Part shown: in pieces, positions 42,554 through 51,747 of the stretch
Position numbering within the stretch: position 1 is the stretch's first letter
How the letters are laid out: each line of letters begins with the position of its first letter
Assembly (NCBI GenBank): GCA_044449065.1
Contig: JBIOHP010000001.1
Coordinates: forward strand, 124,001 to 188,000
DNA length: 64,000 nucleotides
Reading direction: 5' to 3'
From: JBIOHP01 sp044449065
GTDB taxonomy: Bacteria; Bacteroidota; Ignavibacteria; UBA10030; SZUA-254
The notes under the pieces: generated by a model
What the model was told of the DNA's origin: nothing
Databases searched by the model: none
The model's input: only the letters and a program-made list of their open reading frames with translations
Translations under genes and position numbers: made by a program

Positions 42554-42963
42554 AAATAGTGCGTATTTTCAATAACCACCCAAAATATCGCCGCCGACAT
42601 GAAGAAACGATTCTCGTGGTTAAACGTGTTCTTACAAAAGAGACTCGTTTTTCAGCCGAGATTAATGTGATTTTTACGAATGACAAACAAATGGTTAAAT
42701 TGAACGCTTCATACCTTCATCATAACTATCCGACCGACGTAATCAGTTTTTCTCTTCCGGATCCCGGACAATCAGCGATTACGGGAGAAATATATATTAA
42801 CATCGATCAGGCGCAGCGACAATCAAAGATGTATCAGGTAAAATTATCGAACGAGTTAGCCCGCTTGACGATTCATGGAGTTCTGCATCTGCTTGGATAC
42901 AATGATGCGACAATGCGCGGTAAGAAAACGATGACGAGCTTGGAAAATAGATATTTGCAATAA
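42550..42963 (+). CDS. ybeY: Endoribonuclease YbeY
   Basis: 137 residues. A zinc-dependent RNase in 16S rRNA maturation and ribosome quality control. PTDVISFSLP and GEIYINIDQA are family motifs. The metal site reads HGVLHLLGYND: the first two His are conserved, but the third (normally GYDH) is Asp. The following MTSLENRYL fits the Bacteroidota-type YbeY, in which this substitution is usual. It follows the hypothetical gene with a 4-bp overlap and precedes the DUF494 gene by 15 bp. Confidence 0.92.
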   Translation: MKIVRIFNNHPKYRRRHEETILVVKRVLTKETRFSAEINVIFTNDKQMVKLNASYLHHNYPTDVISFSLPDPGQSAITGEIYINIDQAQRQSKMYQVKLSNELARLTIHGVLHLLGYNDATMRGKKTMTSLENRYLQ

Positions 42964-42978
42964 TTCTGAATTAAACTT

Positions 42979-43431
42979 ATGTACGAAAAGATAGTCGAAA
43001 TATTGATTTATGTACTGAACGAGGTTCGGAAAACCAATAAACCACTCGGCGAGATTGATATTTCGCAGCTGGAAAATAAAGGTTACACCGATGCAGAAAT
43101 CAGCACGGCATTTAGCTGGTTGTTCGACCGCCTGCGATCCGGTACGGAGAGTAAACCAAATTTTGTCGATCAAACCAGGGGATCGTTTAGAGTGCTTCAT
43201 CACGCCGAACAGCATGTCATTAGTTCACAGGCGTTTGGATTTCTTCTGCAGCTTCAACAATTGGAAATTATCACTGATTCGGAACTTGAAATAATTATTG
43301 AACGTGCGATGTTAAGTGGATACGACCGGTTAAATACAGTGGATATTCACGATATCGTTGCTTCTGTCTTATTCGATACCGATAATGCACGCGGACAGGC
43401 AATTTTGAATTCAAACGACACGATACATTGA
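42979..43431 (+). CDS. DUF494 (Smg-like) protein
   Basis: 150 residues, all helical. MYEKIVEILIYVLNEV, the segment around ISQLENKGYTDAEISTAFSW, and the C-terminal LEIIIERAMLSGYDRLNTVD match the DUF494/Smg family. The family often sits beside topA or dprA, as here, where topA follows 16 bp later. The molecular function is unknown; a role with topoisomerase or DNA processing is only suggested by context. Confidence 0.88.
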   Translation: MYEKIVEILIYVLNEVRKTNKPLGEIDISQLENKGYTDAEISTAFSWLFDRLRSGTESKPNFVDQTRGSFRVLHHAEQHVISSQAFGFLLQLQQLEIITDSELEIIIERAMLSGYDRLNTVDIHDIVASVLFDTDNARGQAILNSNDTIH

Positions 43432-43447
43432 AATACATTACGGAAAA

Positions 43448-45787
43448 ATGACTAAATCTCTTATTATAGTAGAATCACCGGCTAAAGCAAAAACCATTAA
43501 TAAATATCTCGGGAAAAATTACATCGTCCAGGCATCAGTTGGGCATATAAAAAATCTGCCCAAAAGTAAGTTGGGTGTCGATCTCGAATCAAATTATAAT
43601 CCCACATTTGAAGTTATTAGCGGCAAAGAAGAAATCATTAAAAATTTACGCGAAACTGCTGCGAGCGCTCACGAAGTATTTATAGCGACCGACCCGGACC
43701 GTGAGGGTGAAGCGATTGCCGCAGATATTGCAGAGGAAATTGCCGACGTGAATAAAAATATTCACCGTGTCCTTTTTCATGAAATAACAGAACATGGAAT
43801 TACCGATGCGATGAAACATCCTAAGAAAATCGATGATCACCTGGTCGCCTCTCAGCGCGCCCGCCGGGTCATGGATCGGATTGTCGGTTATAAAATTAGC
43901 CCGTTCGTTTGGAAAACGATGTTCTACGGCTTGTCGGCTGGAAGGGTGCAATCGGTGGCGCTCCGTCTTATTTGTGAACGTGAATTGGAAGTTCAGGAAT
44001 TCAAAGCCACGGAATATTGGTCGATTATTGGTGATTTTAAAACGGATCAAGGGGGAACATTCTCCGCAAAACTATTTAGAATTGGGGAGCAGGAACTCTT
44101 CGTTCCGGCAAAGGAAACGATTGCCGAAATTAAACATAAACATAAAACGGATGATTACATATTTATTCCTTCGGAAGCGGAAGCGCTCGCGCACAGCGAA
44201 GAAATAAAACGGCAATCATTTGAGGTGGAAGATCTCCAGCTTCGTGAATCGCGCAGAAATCCGCTTCCTCCGTTCATCACAAGCACCTTACAACAGGAAG
44301 CCTCCCGGAAACTCCGGATATCTGCATCCAAGACAATGAAATTGGCTCAAAAATTGTATGAAGGTATCGAAATTGGCGAGGATGGCTTGGTGGGATTAAT
44401 TACATATATGCGAACTGATTCAACGCGGTTAAGCGATGATGCGGTTAAATCTGTTCGCGAGTATCTTTATTCAAACTATGGCGCAGAATATGTCCCGGGA
44501 CATCCGAACGTTTATCGGAAAAAGAAATCTCAGGATGCTCACGAAGCAATTCGTCCCACATCAATTAAATATACCCCGGCGGCGGTAAAAAAGTATTTGG
44601 GGAAGGATAAAGAAAAGAATTTATTTAAACTCTATGAGCTCATCTGGAATCGTTTTGTCGCCTGCCAGATGGAAGCTGCAATTATGGAGACCAGAACGGT
44701 TATTGTGAAAGGCGGCAGGTATAAATTCCGCGCATCCGCGTCGCAATATACTTTTAGGGGTTTCCTCCAGGTTTATGACGATTCAGTCGATCTTGAGGGC
44801 AACAAAATTTCGGACGAAAACGACAACGAAGAGACGCTGAAACAGTTTCCGGAAAATCTCGCAGCCGGAAATCACCTTAATTTACTTTCTCTTATTCATA
44901 ACCGTCACGAAACTAAACCACCGCCGCGGTATTCGGAAAGTAGTTTGGTGAAAGCACTCGAAGCATTGAGAATCGGAAGACCGAGCACCTATGCGTCTAT
45001 TGTGGCTACTATCATTGACCGAAAATATGTTGAGGAGAAGGAGCGGCGGTTATACGCCTTATCGCTCGGTATGCAGGTGAACAAACTGCTGGTTAAAAAT
45101 TTTCCGGAAATCGTGAATGTAAAATTTACTGCGGGAATGGAAGACGAGTTGGATACCATCGCTTCCGGCAAACGGAATTATAAAACTGTCATGGATGATT
45201 TTTATCTTCCCTTCAGCACCTCGCTGGAAAAAGCCCTTAAGAATACATCGGCTATCAAAAAATCCACACAGGAAGAAACATCGGAAAAATGTGATCTTTG
45301 CGGAAAGCCGATGATTATTAAGTGGGGAAGGAACGGGAGATTTATGGCTTGCGTCGGTTATCCGGCATGCAAGAACAGCAAACCGTTGCCCGAAGATCAG
45401 GAAAAGCATCAACACCTTGCCGGCATGAAATGCGAACTCTGCGGCGGTGATATGATTGTGAGATCGAGTAAATTCGGAACATTTATGGGGTGTTCAAATT
45501 ATCCCACATGCAAGAATATAAAACCGATCTCGATGGGTATCAAATGTCCGAAATGCGCCACTGGCGATGTAATTGAGCGAAAAACAAAACGAAAGCGCAA
45601 TTTTTACGGGTGTTCACGGTATCCTGAGTGCGATTTTGCCTCATGGGATAAACCCGTAAATCAACAGTGCGATACTTGCGGATCAGCTTATCTTGTTGTA
45701 AAATACTCTGTGAAGCGCGGCGAATTCTTAAAATGTCCGTCCTGTAAAGCAGAGATTATGAAGGAAGAAGTAGCTGCAGCGAGTTAA
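43448..45787 (+). CDS. topA: DNA topoisomerase I
   Basis: 779 residues. Toprim domain (SLIIVESPAKAKTINKYLG; EVFIATDPDREGEAIA), active-site Tyr320 in LITYMRTDSTRLS, and SQDAHEAIRPT. Four C-terminal Cys4 zinc modules follow, each beginning CxxC (CDLCGKP, CELCGGD, CPKCATG, CDTCGSA). It relaxes negative supercoils. Downstream are xer, hpf and hprK in close succession, a likely operon. Confidence 0.97.
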   Translation: MTKSLIIVESPAKAKTINKYLGKNYIVQASVGHIKNLPKSKLGVDLESNYNPTFEVISGKEEIIKNLRETAASAHEVFIATDPDREGEAIAADIAEEIADVNKNIHRVLFHEITEHGITDAMKHPKKIDDHLVASQRARRVMDRIVGYKISPFVWKTMFYGLSAGRVQSVALRLICERELEVQEFKATEYWSIIGDFKTDQGGTFSAKLFRIGEQELFVPAKETIAEIKHKHKTDDYIFIPSEAEALAHSEEIKRQSFEVEDLQLRESRRNPLPPFITSTLQQEASRKLRISASKTMKLAQKLYEGIEIGEDGLVGLITYMRTDSTRLSDDAVKSVREYLYSNYGAEYVPGHPNVYRKKKSQDAHEAIRPTSIKYTPAAVKKYLGKDKEKNLFKLYELIWNRFVACQMEAAIMETRTVIVKGGRYKFRASASQYTFRGFLQVYDDSVDLEGNKISDENDNEETLKQFPENLAAGNHLNLLSLIHNRHETKPPPRYSESSLVKALEALRIGRPSTYASIVATIIDRKYVEEKERRLYALSLGMQVNKLLVKNFPEIVNVKFTAGMEDELDTIASGKRNYKTVMDDFYLPFSTSLEKALKNTSAIKKSTQEETSEKCDLCGKPMIIKWGRNGRFMACVGYPACKNSKPLPEDQEKHQHLAGMKCELCGGDMIVRSSKFGTFMGCSNYPTCKNIKPISMGIKCPKCATGDVIERKTKRKRNFYGCSRYPECDFASWDKPVNQQCDTCGSAYLVVKYSVKRGEFLKCPSCKAEIMKEEVAAAS

Positions 45788-45793
45788 AAGGGT

Positions 45794-46675
45794 ATGATAG
45801 ATCATATAAAAAATTTTCTTATTTATCTGCGTATTGAGAGGAATTATTCGCCTCATACGATTTCGTCGTATGAGGATGATCTCCTCCAGTTGAATGATTT
45901 CCTTAAACGGCATTTTACCAGTGAACAAATTGATCCAGCCGCTATAGATAATATTACTCTCCGGCTTTTTCTCGGCGATCTGCGTGAGAATGGTCTCGAG
46001 GTGAAAAGCATTGCCCGGAAGCTTGCAGCAACAAGATCATTTTTTAAATATCTTGAGAAGAAAGGGATTCTTACTCAAAATGCGGCGTTAAATGTTATAT
46101 CGCCAAAGCTTCCAAAGAAATTACCTTCGTTCCTCGATGAATCGGCGATAGAAAAGATGATGATGCTTCCAGATTTGAAAACAGAAGAGGGATTACGCGA
46201 CCGCGCCATCCTTGAGATACTCTACGGCGCTGGCATCCGCCTGGCGGAGCTCATCAATCTTTCCCCGCACGATGTAGATTTTAGAAATAATACAATTCGG
46301 GTTCTTGGCAAGGGGCGCAAGGAGCGGATAATTCCACTCGGTTCACGAGCCAAAGAAGCCGTGCGCGCATATCGTCAGTCCGCTACAAAACCAAGCGACG
46401 AAGCATTATTTCTTTCATCACGAGGAGGTAAATTATACCCGAAAGGGGTTTACAGGATTATACAAAAATATATCGGGTTGGTTTCGGAAATAGAGAAGAA
46501 AAGTCCGCACGTCCTTCGGCACACTTTTGCAACGCATTTATTGAATCGCGGGGCTGATCTTCAGGCAGTCAAAGAATTGCTCGGACATGAAAGTCTCTCC
46601 ACGACCCAATTATATACACATGTTACACTTGATCGATTAAAACATATATACCGTCAGGCGCACCCAAAAGCATGA
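45794..46675 (+). CDS. Tyrosine recombinase XerC/XerD
   Basis: 293 residues. A SAM-like core-binding domain (~1-90; NYSPHTISSYEDDL) precedes the catalytic domain. The latter has Arg in GAGIRLAELINL, HxxR in HVLRHTFATHLL, His in LGHESLSTTQLY and the nucleophilic Tyr in that same segment. It resolves chromosome dimers at dif, normally with a partner. XerC and XerD cannot be told apart reliably here. It starts 6 bp after topA, as often for xerC/xerD homologues in this group. Confidence 0.94.
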   Translation: MIDHIKNFLIYLRIERNYSPHTISSYEDDLLQLNDFLKRHFTSEQIDPAAIDNITLRLFLGDLRENGLEVKSIARKLAATRSFFKYLEKKGILTQNAALNVISPKLPKKLPSFLDESAIEKMMMLPDLKTEEGLRDRAILEILYGAGIRLAELINLSPHDVDFRNNTIRVLGKGRKERIIPLGSRAKEAVRAYRQSATKPSDEALFLSSRGGKLYPKGVYRIIQKYIGLVSEIEKKSPHVLRHTFATHLLNRGADLQAVKELLGHESLSTTQLYTHVTLDRLKHIYRQAHPKA

Positions 46676-46697
46676 TTGAATCAGAAAGGAATACATT

Positions 46698-47033
46698 ATG
46701 GATGTACATATTACTGCGCGTCGTTTTAAGGCACACAAAGAAATCCGGGATTATGCGCTGGAATCCATACAGCGGCTGGATAAATTTTATGATGGGATAC
46801 TCCGCAGCGACGTCATCTTAAGCTACGAGCGGACTATGAACAGCGTGAAGACTGCCGAGGTAAATGTCCACATCCAGGGGAACACCCTGAATGCGAAAGA
46901 AAAATCCGAGGATTTTATACTTTCCCTCGATAGGGCAATCGATAAACTCATTAAACAGCTCGATAAAGTTAAAACAAAAACCAGAGTTCGGAAAAGAAAA
47001 TTACAAAATATCAATGAACGATTCGAAGAATAA
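46698..47033 (+). CDS. hpf: Ribosome hibernation-promoting factor (short form)
   Basis: 111 residues, the short HPF/YfiA type without the C-terminal dimerisation domain. MDVHITARRFKAHKEIRDYALESI and AEVNVHIQGNTLNAKEKSEDF are typical. It binds the 30S subunit in the mRNA/tRNA channel when growth slows. A good AGAAAGGA precedes the ATG. hprK follows 16 bp later, echoing the hpf-ptsN-hprK arrangement of proteobacteria but without rpoN and ptsN. Confidence 0.93.
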   Translation: MDVHITARRFKAHKEIRDYALESIQRLDKFYDGILRSDVILSYERTMNSVKTAEVNVHIQGNTLNAKEKSEDFILSLDRAIDKLIKQLDKVKTKTRVRKRKLQNINERFEE

Positions 47034-47049
47034 TTCTCGGTAAAACGGA

Positions 47050-48063
47050 ATGAAATTTGAAAAAGTTAAAGAAATAAAAAAACGCAGTATTACTGTTGGC
47101 TTTCTGTATGACGCCAACAAAGAGAGATTGAAACTTACTCCCCTAACCGGTGATAGCGGTTTCGTAAAGGAAATCGTCGATAAAAATATTCACCGGCCCG
47201 GATTGGCGCTGGCGGGATATGTGCAGCTTTTTACATTTAACCGCGTTCAGATTTTCGGAAATACCGAAATGCGGTACCTGCTGCAATTAAAAGAAAGTGA
47301 CCGTTTAAAATCTCTAAAGAGGATATTTGAATTTGATCTTCCCTGCATTATCGTGACAGGTGATAATGCGGTCGATAAAAATTTTTTAGATTTGGCAACC
47401 GAGCATCATGTTGCGGTTTTTCAGTCGCCTCATGAAACAACGAAACTTGTTTATTTCTTAAGCGACTTTCTGGATGATCAGTTCTCTCCTCAGAGCGTCG
47501 TTCATGGTTCTTTCGTCGACGTCTATGGCGTGGGAGTATTGCTGATTGGGAGATCTGCTATTGGTAAGAGCGAAATCGCCCTCGATCTGCTTGAGCGCGG
47601 TCACCGGCTGGTTGCTGATGATGTGGTCACTATCACACGAAAAGGTGAAGGGATCCTAATGGGCGCTGGAACCGATTTGGTTAAACATTTTATGGAAATT
47701 CGGGGGTTGGGTCTTATCGACGTCCGGAGCATGTTCGGTATACGGGCGATCCGATATCAAAAACGCGTGGAGGTGGTTGTGGAGTTGATGGAATGGCGGC
47801 CTGATGAAGAATATACCAGAACCGGCTTGGATGATGAAAATATCAACATTTTGGATGTAAATATCCCACGGGTGAAGCTCCCCATCTTCCCGGGGAAGAA
47901 TGTAACCGTTATCTGTGAAGTGATCGCGCTCAACTACCTCCTGAAGCATTATGGCTATGACGCCGCAAGGGAATTTTCAAAACGCCTCGAATCCGTCATT
48001 TCGTTGAAAAGTAAGCAGATTGAGACCCGTGCTATCGACTATTTTGAACATGATTTTGAGTAG
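47050..48063 (+). CDS. hprK: HPr kinase/phosphorylase
   Basis: 337 residues. An N-terminal domain (~1-135) precedes the P-loop kinase domain. The Walker A is GRSAIGKSE (~167-175, the second residue group differing from the usual GxSGxGKSE). It is followed by LLERGHRLVADD and the HprK signature MEIRGLGLIDVRSMFGI. The enzyme phosphorylates HPr on Ser to signal carbon status. No HPr or PTS enzyme gene is visible in the window. Confidence 0.95.
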   Translation: MKFEKVKEIKKRSITVGFLYDANKERLKLTPLTGDSGFVKEIVDKNIHRPGLALAGYVQLFTFNRVQIFGNTEMRYLLQLKESDRLKSLKRIFEFDLPCIIVTGDNAVDKNFLDLATEHHVAVFQSPHETTKLVYFLSDFLDDQFSPQSVVHGSFVDVYGVGVLLIGRSAIGKSEIALDLLERGHRLVADDVVTITRKGEGILMGAGTDLVKHFMEIRGLGLIDVRSMFGIRAIRYQKRVEVVVELMEWRPDEEYTRTGLDDENINILDVNIPRVKLPIFPGKNVTVICEVIALNYLLKHYGYDAAREFSKRLESVISLKSKQIETRAIDYFEHDFE

Positions 48064-48103
48064 AATAATTTTTATTAATGTAGCCGTTATCACTAAATTT
48101 TCC

Positions 48104-48132
48104 TTGACAAATAGTCCATTTTTCATTAACTT
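48104..48132 (+). promoter_or_regulatory. Promoter of the M23 peptidase gene
   Basis: TTGACA (48104-48109), a 17-bp spacer and TAACTT (48127-48132), giving a ~60-nt leader. Confidence 0.7.
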
Positions 48133-48200
48133 TCTCACCATATAATTGTTATTGTAAATGTTCGATAATAAACGGAAAATTATAAATTCAGAAAACGCTA

Positions 48201-49151
48201 ATGGGAAAACGTAAAATTTATTATTATTCCGATGATCATGTTGGCCTGAGAGAATTAAAATGGCTGCGGCTGAAGATGACCGGTGTGGTCTTTCTTTCCG
48301 TTGTTGCCATCATCGCAGTTCTTCTCGGCGGTGTATATTTTTATCGTGACTCTTTGGGTCTTGGTTATCGTCAAATTACAAGTCTAAAACATGAGAATGA
48401 AATGCTGAACCTGCAAATGGCGGGAATGCTTTCTCAGATGAAAAATCTTCAATCGTCTATTAATGAGATCAGCGATGAAGGCAATCATCTCCGGCTTCTC
48501 GTCGATTTACCCGAAATTGACGATGGGGCGAAACAAGCCGGCTCGGGCGGAGCCGTCGTCAACGCCACGGTACCTCTTGCTTCGAACAGTATTACTGAGC
48601 TCATAAAGTCTGCGAATTCGACGATCGATAAACTCACGAGTGAAGTTGAAATTCAAAAACAAAATTATGAGGAAGTAGCGAAAAAACATGAATATAATAA
48701 AGGGTATTTCGCGTCGCTTCCTGCATTAAAACCGATGGACGGTTTTTATTCCACCTCAAGCTTCGGTATGAGGATTCACCCAGTTTTAGGAATTTGGAAA
48801 AATCACCAGGGACTTGATATCGTTAACGATGTCGGAACACCGGTATTCGCTTCGGGAGACGGCGTTGTTGGTTTTGCCGGTCAGAGCGGAGGGGGATACG
48901 GTACGATGATCGTTATCAACCATGGTTACGGTTATGAAACCGTTTACGCGCATCTCTCTAAAACTGTGGCGAGAGAAGGGCAGCACGTAAAACGCGGTGA
49001 TCTCATTGCAAAGAGCGGTCGAACCGGCCTGGTGAGCGGTCCCCATCTTCACTACGAGGTGAGATATAAAGGTGTAATTCAAAATCCGGTGAATTATTTC
49101 CTGGATGATATTAAACCACAAGAGTTTAAAGCACACGTAGCTTCAAAATAA
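48201..49151 (+). CDS. Membrane-anchored M23 family peptidoglycan endopeptidase
   Basis: 316 residues. A short cytoplasmic N-terminus, a membrane helix (~30-52), a coiled coil (~63-165) and the LytM/M23 domain (~180-300). The zinc ligands are in HQGLDIV (HxxxD) and GPHLHYEV (HxH). It cleaves peptide cross-links in peptidoglycan, or acts as an EnvC/NlpD-like activator, although the intact metal site favours activity. FYSTSSFGMRIHPVLG is the usual start of the domain. Confidence 0.94.
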   Translation: MGKRKIYYYSDDHVGLRELKWLRLKMTGVVFLSVVAIIAVLLGGVYFYRDSLGLGYRQITSLKHENEMLNLQMAGMLSQMKNLQSSINEISDEGNHLRLLVDLPEIDDGAKQAGSGGAVVNATVPLASNSITELIKSANSTIDKLTSEVEIQKQNYEEVAKKHEYNKGYFASLPALKPMDGFYSTSSFGMRIHPVLGIWKNHQGLDIVNDVGTPVFASGDGVVGFAGQSGGGYGTMIVINHGYGYETVYAHLSKTVAREGQHVKRGDLIAKSGRTGLVSGPHLHYEVRYKGVIQNPVNYFLDDIKPQEFKAHVASK

Positions 49152-49239
49152 TTTTTTATCCTGCTGCTGTTAATTATGGTTTTGGAAAGTTTGATTCTGT
49201 CGTATTTGTCATGCAGGATGAAAGGAGTGTGATGGGTGT

Positions 49240-49464
49240 ATGATCTGGACAATGGAACTCGCTTCATACCTTGATGATGCTCCCTGGCCGGCGACCAAAG
49301 AAGAACTTGTTGATTATGCAATCCGGACAGGTGCACCGGTAGAGGTGATCGAAAATCTTCAGGAACTGGAAGATTCAGATGAGCCATTTGAGAGCATGGA
49401 AGATATCTGGCCCGATTATCCGACCGAAGCGGATTTCTTTTTCGGCGACGAGAGTGAATATTAA
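49240..49464 (+). CDS. DUF2795 small acidic protein
   Basis: 74 residues. WPATKEELVDYAIRTGAPVEVIENLQEL matches the DUF2795 family, and the C-terminus is very acidic (DYPTEADFFFGDESEY). Function unknown; possibly an adaptor or regulator. A strong terminator follows at 49536-49576. Confidence 0.85.
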   Translation: MIWTMELASYLDDAPWPATKEELVDYAIRTGAPVEVIENLQELEDSDEPFESMEDIWPDYPTEADFFFGDESEY

Positions 49465-49535
49465 GCGCTATACACCCGGCTCCCGTCAATTATTTATGAT
49501 TTCCTAAATCTCTTGATTATATTAATTTTCGAATT

Positions 49536-49576
49536 GAAAACCCATCGAGTTTCCAACCTGATGGGTTTTCTTTTTT
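49536..49576 (+). terminator. Rho-independent terminator
   Basis: An 11-bp stem GAAAACCCATC (49536-49546)/GATGGGTTTTC (49560-49570) with a 13-nt loop, followed by TTTTTT. Separates the DUF2795 gene from the BamA-like gene. Confidence 0.8.
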
Positions 49577-49611
49577 AATGCCCTCCGCGGCTATTCTTAA
49601 CCAATAGATCA

Positions 49612-51738
49612 ATGTTGAAAACAACCTTTAGGGATATGAAATTGGTGTGTGGAGCGCTTTTTCTCCTCTACATCTGTTTTTTTTCTCTCTCCCGCGCCCA
49701 GGAGCTTCAAAATAATGATACTAACCCTCTGGAGGTCGTGAAAATCAGGTTCCTCGGCAACGTATCTTTTAGTGATGATATTCTTCAGAATATTATAGAA
49801 TCAAAAGAATCTCCCAATAGTTTTTCCAAATTTCTTTACCACATCTCCGCGAATAAATTGGGATCGAAACCCGAATATTACGATGATGCGGTATTTCATT
49901 CAGATGCGCTGCGCCTTGAATCATTTTATCGAGATGAAGGATATTATTCCGTCATCATTTCTCCGGAATCCAGAATAGACACTGCCAAAAATCAAACAAC
50001 GTTGCTTTTTCTTATTACTGAAAATGCCCGGTCGCTGGTGGATAGCGTGGAATACAAAGGGATTAACGATTTGGAACAAGGTCTAAAAGATGATATCTAC
50101 CGCGATCCGGTGATTAAAAAATTCCGTCCCTATCAAAAAGCTCTTGCTGACGAAGAGATCAAACGGGTATTAGGAATTCTGCACAATTACGGATATCCAA
50201 GCGCCCGCCTTGATGCGCAGAACTCAGGCGCGTATCATTATTTATCAAGTAATAATTTTTTTCTGCAATTTACCTTCATGCATGGAAGGTGGCGGCAATT
50301 TGGCGATGTGAATATTAAGATCGATCCACCCAGACCGGATATCGAAGATTATATGATTACCCGGCATCTCGACTTTATCAAGGGCGATACCTACAGCGAG
50401 CAACGACGCGTTGCCAGCCAGCGAAATTTGAACCGGCTTGATCTTTTCGAAGGCGTCCGGATCAGCCAGCCGGCTATCAGTGATACGGGACCTACCGAGA
50501 TTCCACTACAAATCTTGGCGAGACCAAGAGACCGTCATGAGCTTTCCCCGGAGCTCAGCGTATCGGATGAAAATAATGCCTTTAATCTAGGTCTGGGCGT
50601 GGGGTATACCAATAGAAATTTTCTGGGTGACGGCAGAACCGGAAACATTGACGCGAAGATCCGGGCGCAATCCCTTACCTCATGGAATTATCACCAGGTC
50701 TTCTTCGGCAACGGTTTGAAAGATACCAGTGTCGTTGGCGCGCTGGAATTACAATTTCAAATCCTTCAACCATACTTATTTTCAAAAAACATGACCGGTT
50801 CGTGGACGACAAGTCTTCTTGCTGAAAAACAACAACCCTATATCCTTTCGATTGTAAGAAACCGGATAGGGGTAAGCAACAGGTTTGCCGAGTTAACGTA
50901 CGGATTATTCGATTGGACGCTGGAGCGTGTCAGTCCGGAATTTCTCTCATCAGATACAATCGGAACTGCCGCGGAGTTGGCGAGCAGGAGAGAAGAAGAT
51001 CAACCACAGTTTAATTCCATTTTAACGGCGACATTACAGCGGGATAAAACGAATGATATCTTTTCGCCTTCATCCGGCTTCTTTAATAGCATCACCATAG
51101 AAGAATCGGGAATTTTGCCGGAGCTTCTACCGACGTTGCGGAAGAATCTTCCCTTTACTCAATATTACAAAGTCGTGCTGTTCGGCAGGTGGTATAAAGC
51201 TCTCTCAGCCGATACAGGCAGGATTTTTGCTCTCAAGTTGAAGTCGGGTTATCAGAGTAAATACGGTGAGAGCCGCGCGGCGGATATTAATATCCCGTTG
51301 AATCGGCGTTTCTTTGGCGGCGGCAGCGGCAGTCTACGCGGCTGGCGCGCGCGGGAACTTGGAGCTATGCAGGATCAATCTCTTGTCCAGTTCGGTGGTA
51401 ACTTCATGTTTGAAGGAAGCGCAGAAATGCGGATTAATCACTTTAAAGGCATGGGGAAATGGGGTTTCATCCGCTGGGACAATATTTGGGGCGTCTATTT
51501 TTTTGATTGGGGTAATGTTTGGAGCGACGCGGGAGATTTTCGTGTAAGCCAGATTGCAATGGCAGCAGGTTTGGGATTCCGCTACGATACATTTTTTGGT
51601 CCCTTCCGCATCGATTATGGCTTTAAAGTGTACGATCCGGCGGCGGAAGAGGGAAGGAAAACAATTTTCCAAAATCGCTTCTTTGCGGATACCTTTAATC
51701 ATGGTGTAATTCAATTCGGAATCGGTCACGCTTTTTAA
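49612..51738 (+). CDS. BamA/TamA-type outer-membrane assembly protein (Omp85)
   Basis: 708 residues. A signal segment (GALFLLYICFFSLSRAQ) ends near residue 30. POTRA-like repeats (~35-320; VVKIRFLGNVSFSDDILQNII) are followed by the Omp85 barrel. The barrel carries NRRFFGGGSGSLRGWRARELG, the conserved lid-loop region, and an aromatic C-terminal strand (VIQFGIGHAF). It inserts outer-membrane proteins, or assists as TamA. Only about three POTRA units fit, fewer than the five of canonical BamA, so it may be a second Omp85 protein. holB starts 9 bp after the stop. Confidence 0.92.
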   Translation: MLKTTFRDMKLVCGALFLLYICFFSLSRAQELQNNDTNPLEVVKIRFLGNVSFSDDILQNIIESKESPNSFSKFLYHISANKLGSKPEYYDDAVFHSDALRLESFYRDEGYYSVIISPESRIDTAKNQTTLLFLITENARSLVDSVEYKGINDLEQGLKDDIYRDPVIKKFRPYQKALADEEIKRVLGILHNYGYPSARLDAQNSGAYHYLSSNNFFLQFTFMHGRWRQFGDVNIKIDPPRPDIEDYMITRHLDFIKGDTYSEQRRVASQRNLNRLDLFEGVRISQPAISDTGPTEIPLQILARPRDRHELSPELSVSDENNAFNLGLGVGYTNRNFLGDGRTGNIDAKIRAQSLTSWNYHQVFFGNGLKDTSVVGALELQFQILQPYLFSKNMTGSWTTSLLAEKQQPYILSIVRNRIGVSNRFAELTYGLFDWTLERVSPEFLSSDTIGTAAELASRREEDQPQFNSILTATLQRDKTNDIFSPSSGFFNSITIEESGILPELLPTLRKNLPFTQYYKVVLFGRWYKALSADTGRIFALKLKSGYQSKYGESRAADINIPLNRRFFGGGSGSLRGWRARELGAMQDQSLVQFGGNFMFEGSAEMRINHFKGMGKWGFIRWDNIWGVYFFDWGNVWSDAGDFRVSQIAMAAGLGFRYDTFFGPFRIDYGFKVYDPAAEEGRKTIFQNRFFADTFNHGVIQFGIGHAF

Positions 51739-51747
51739 GAAAACGAT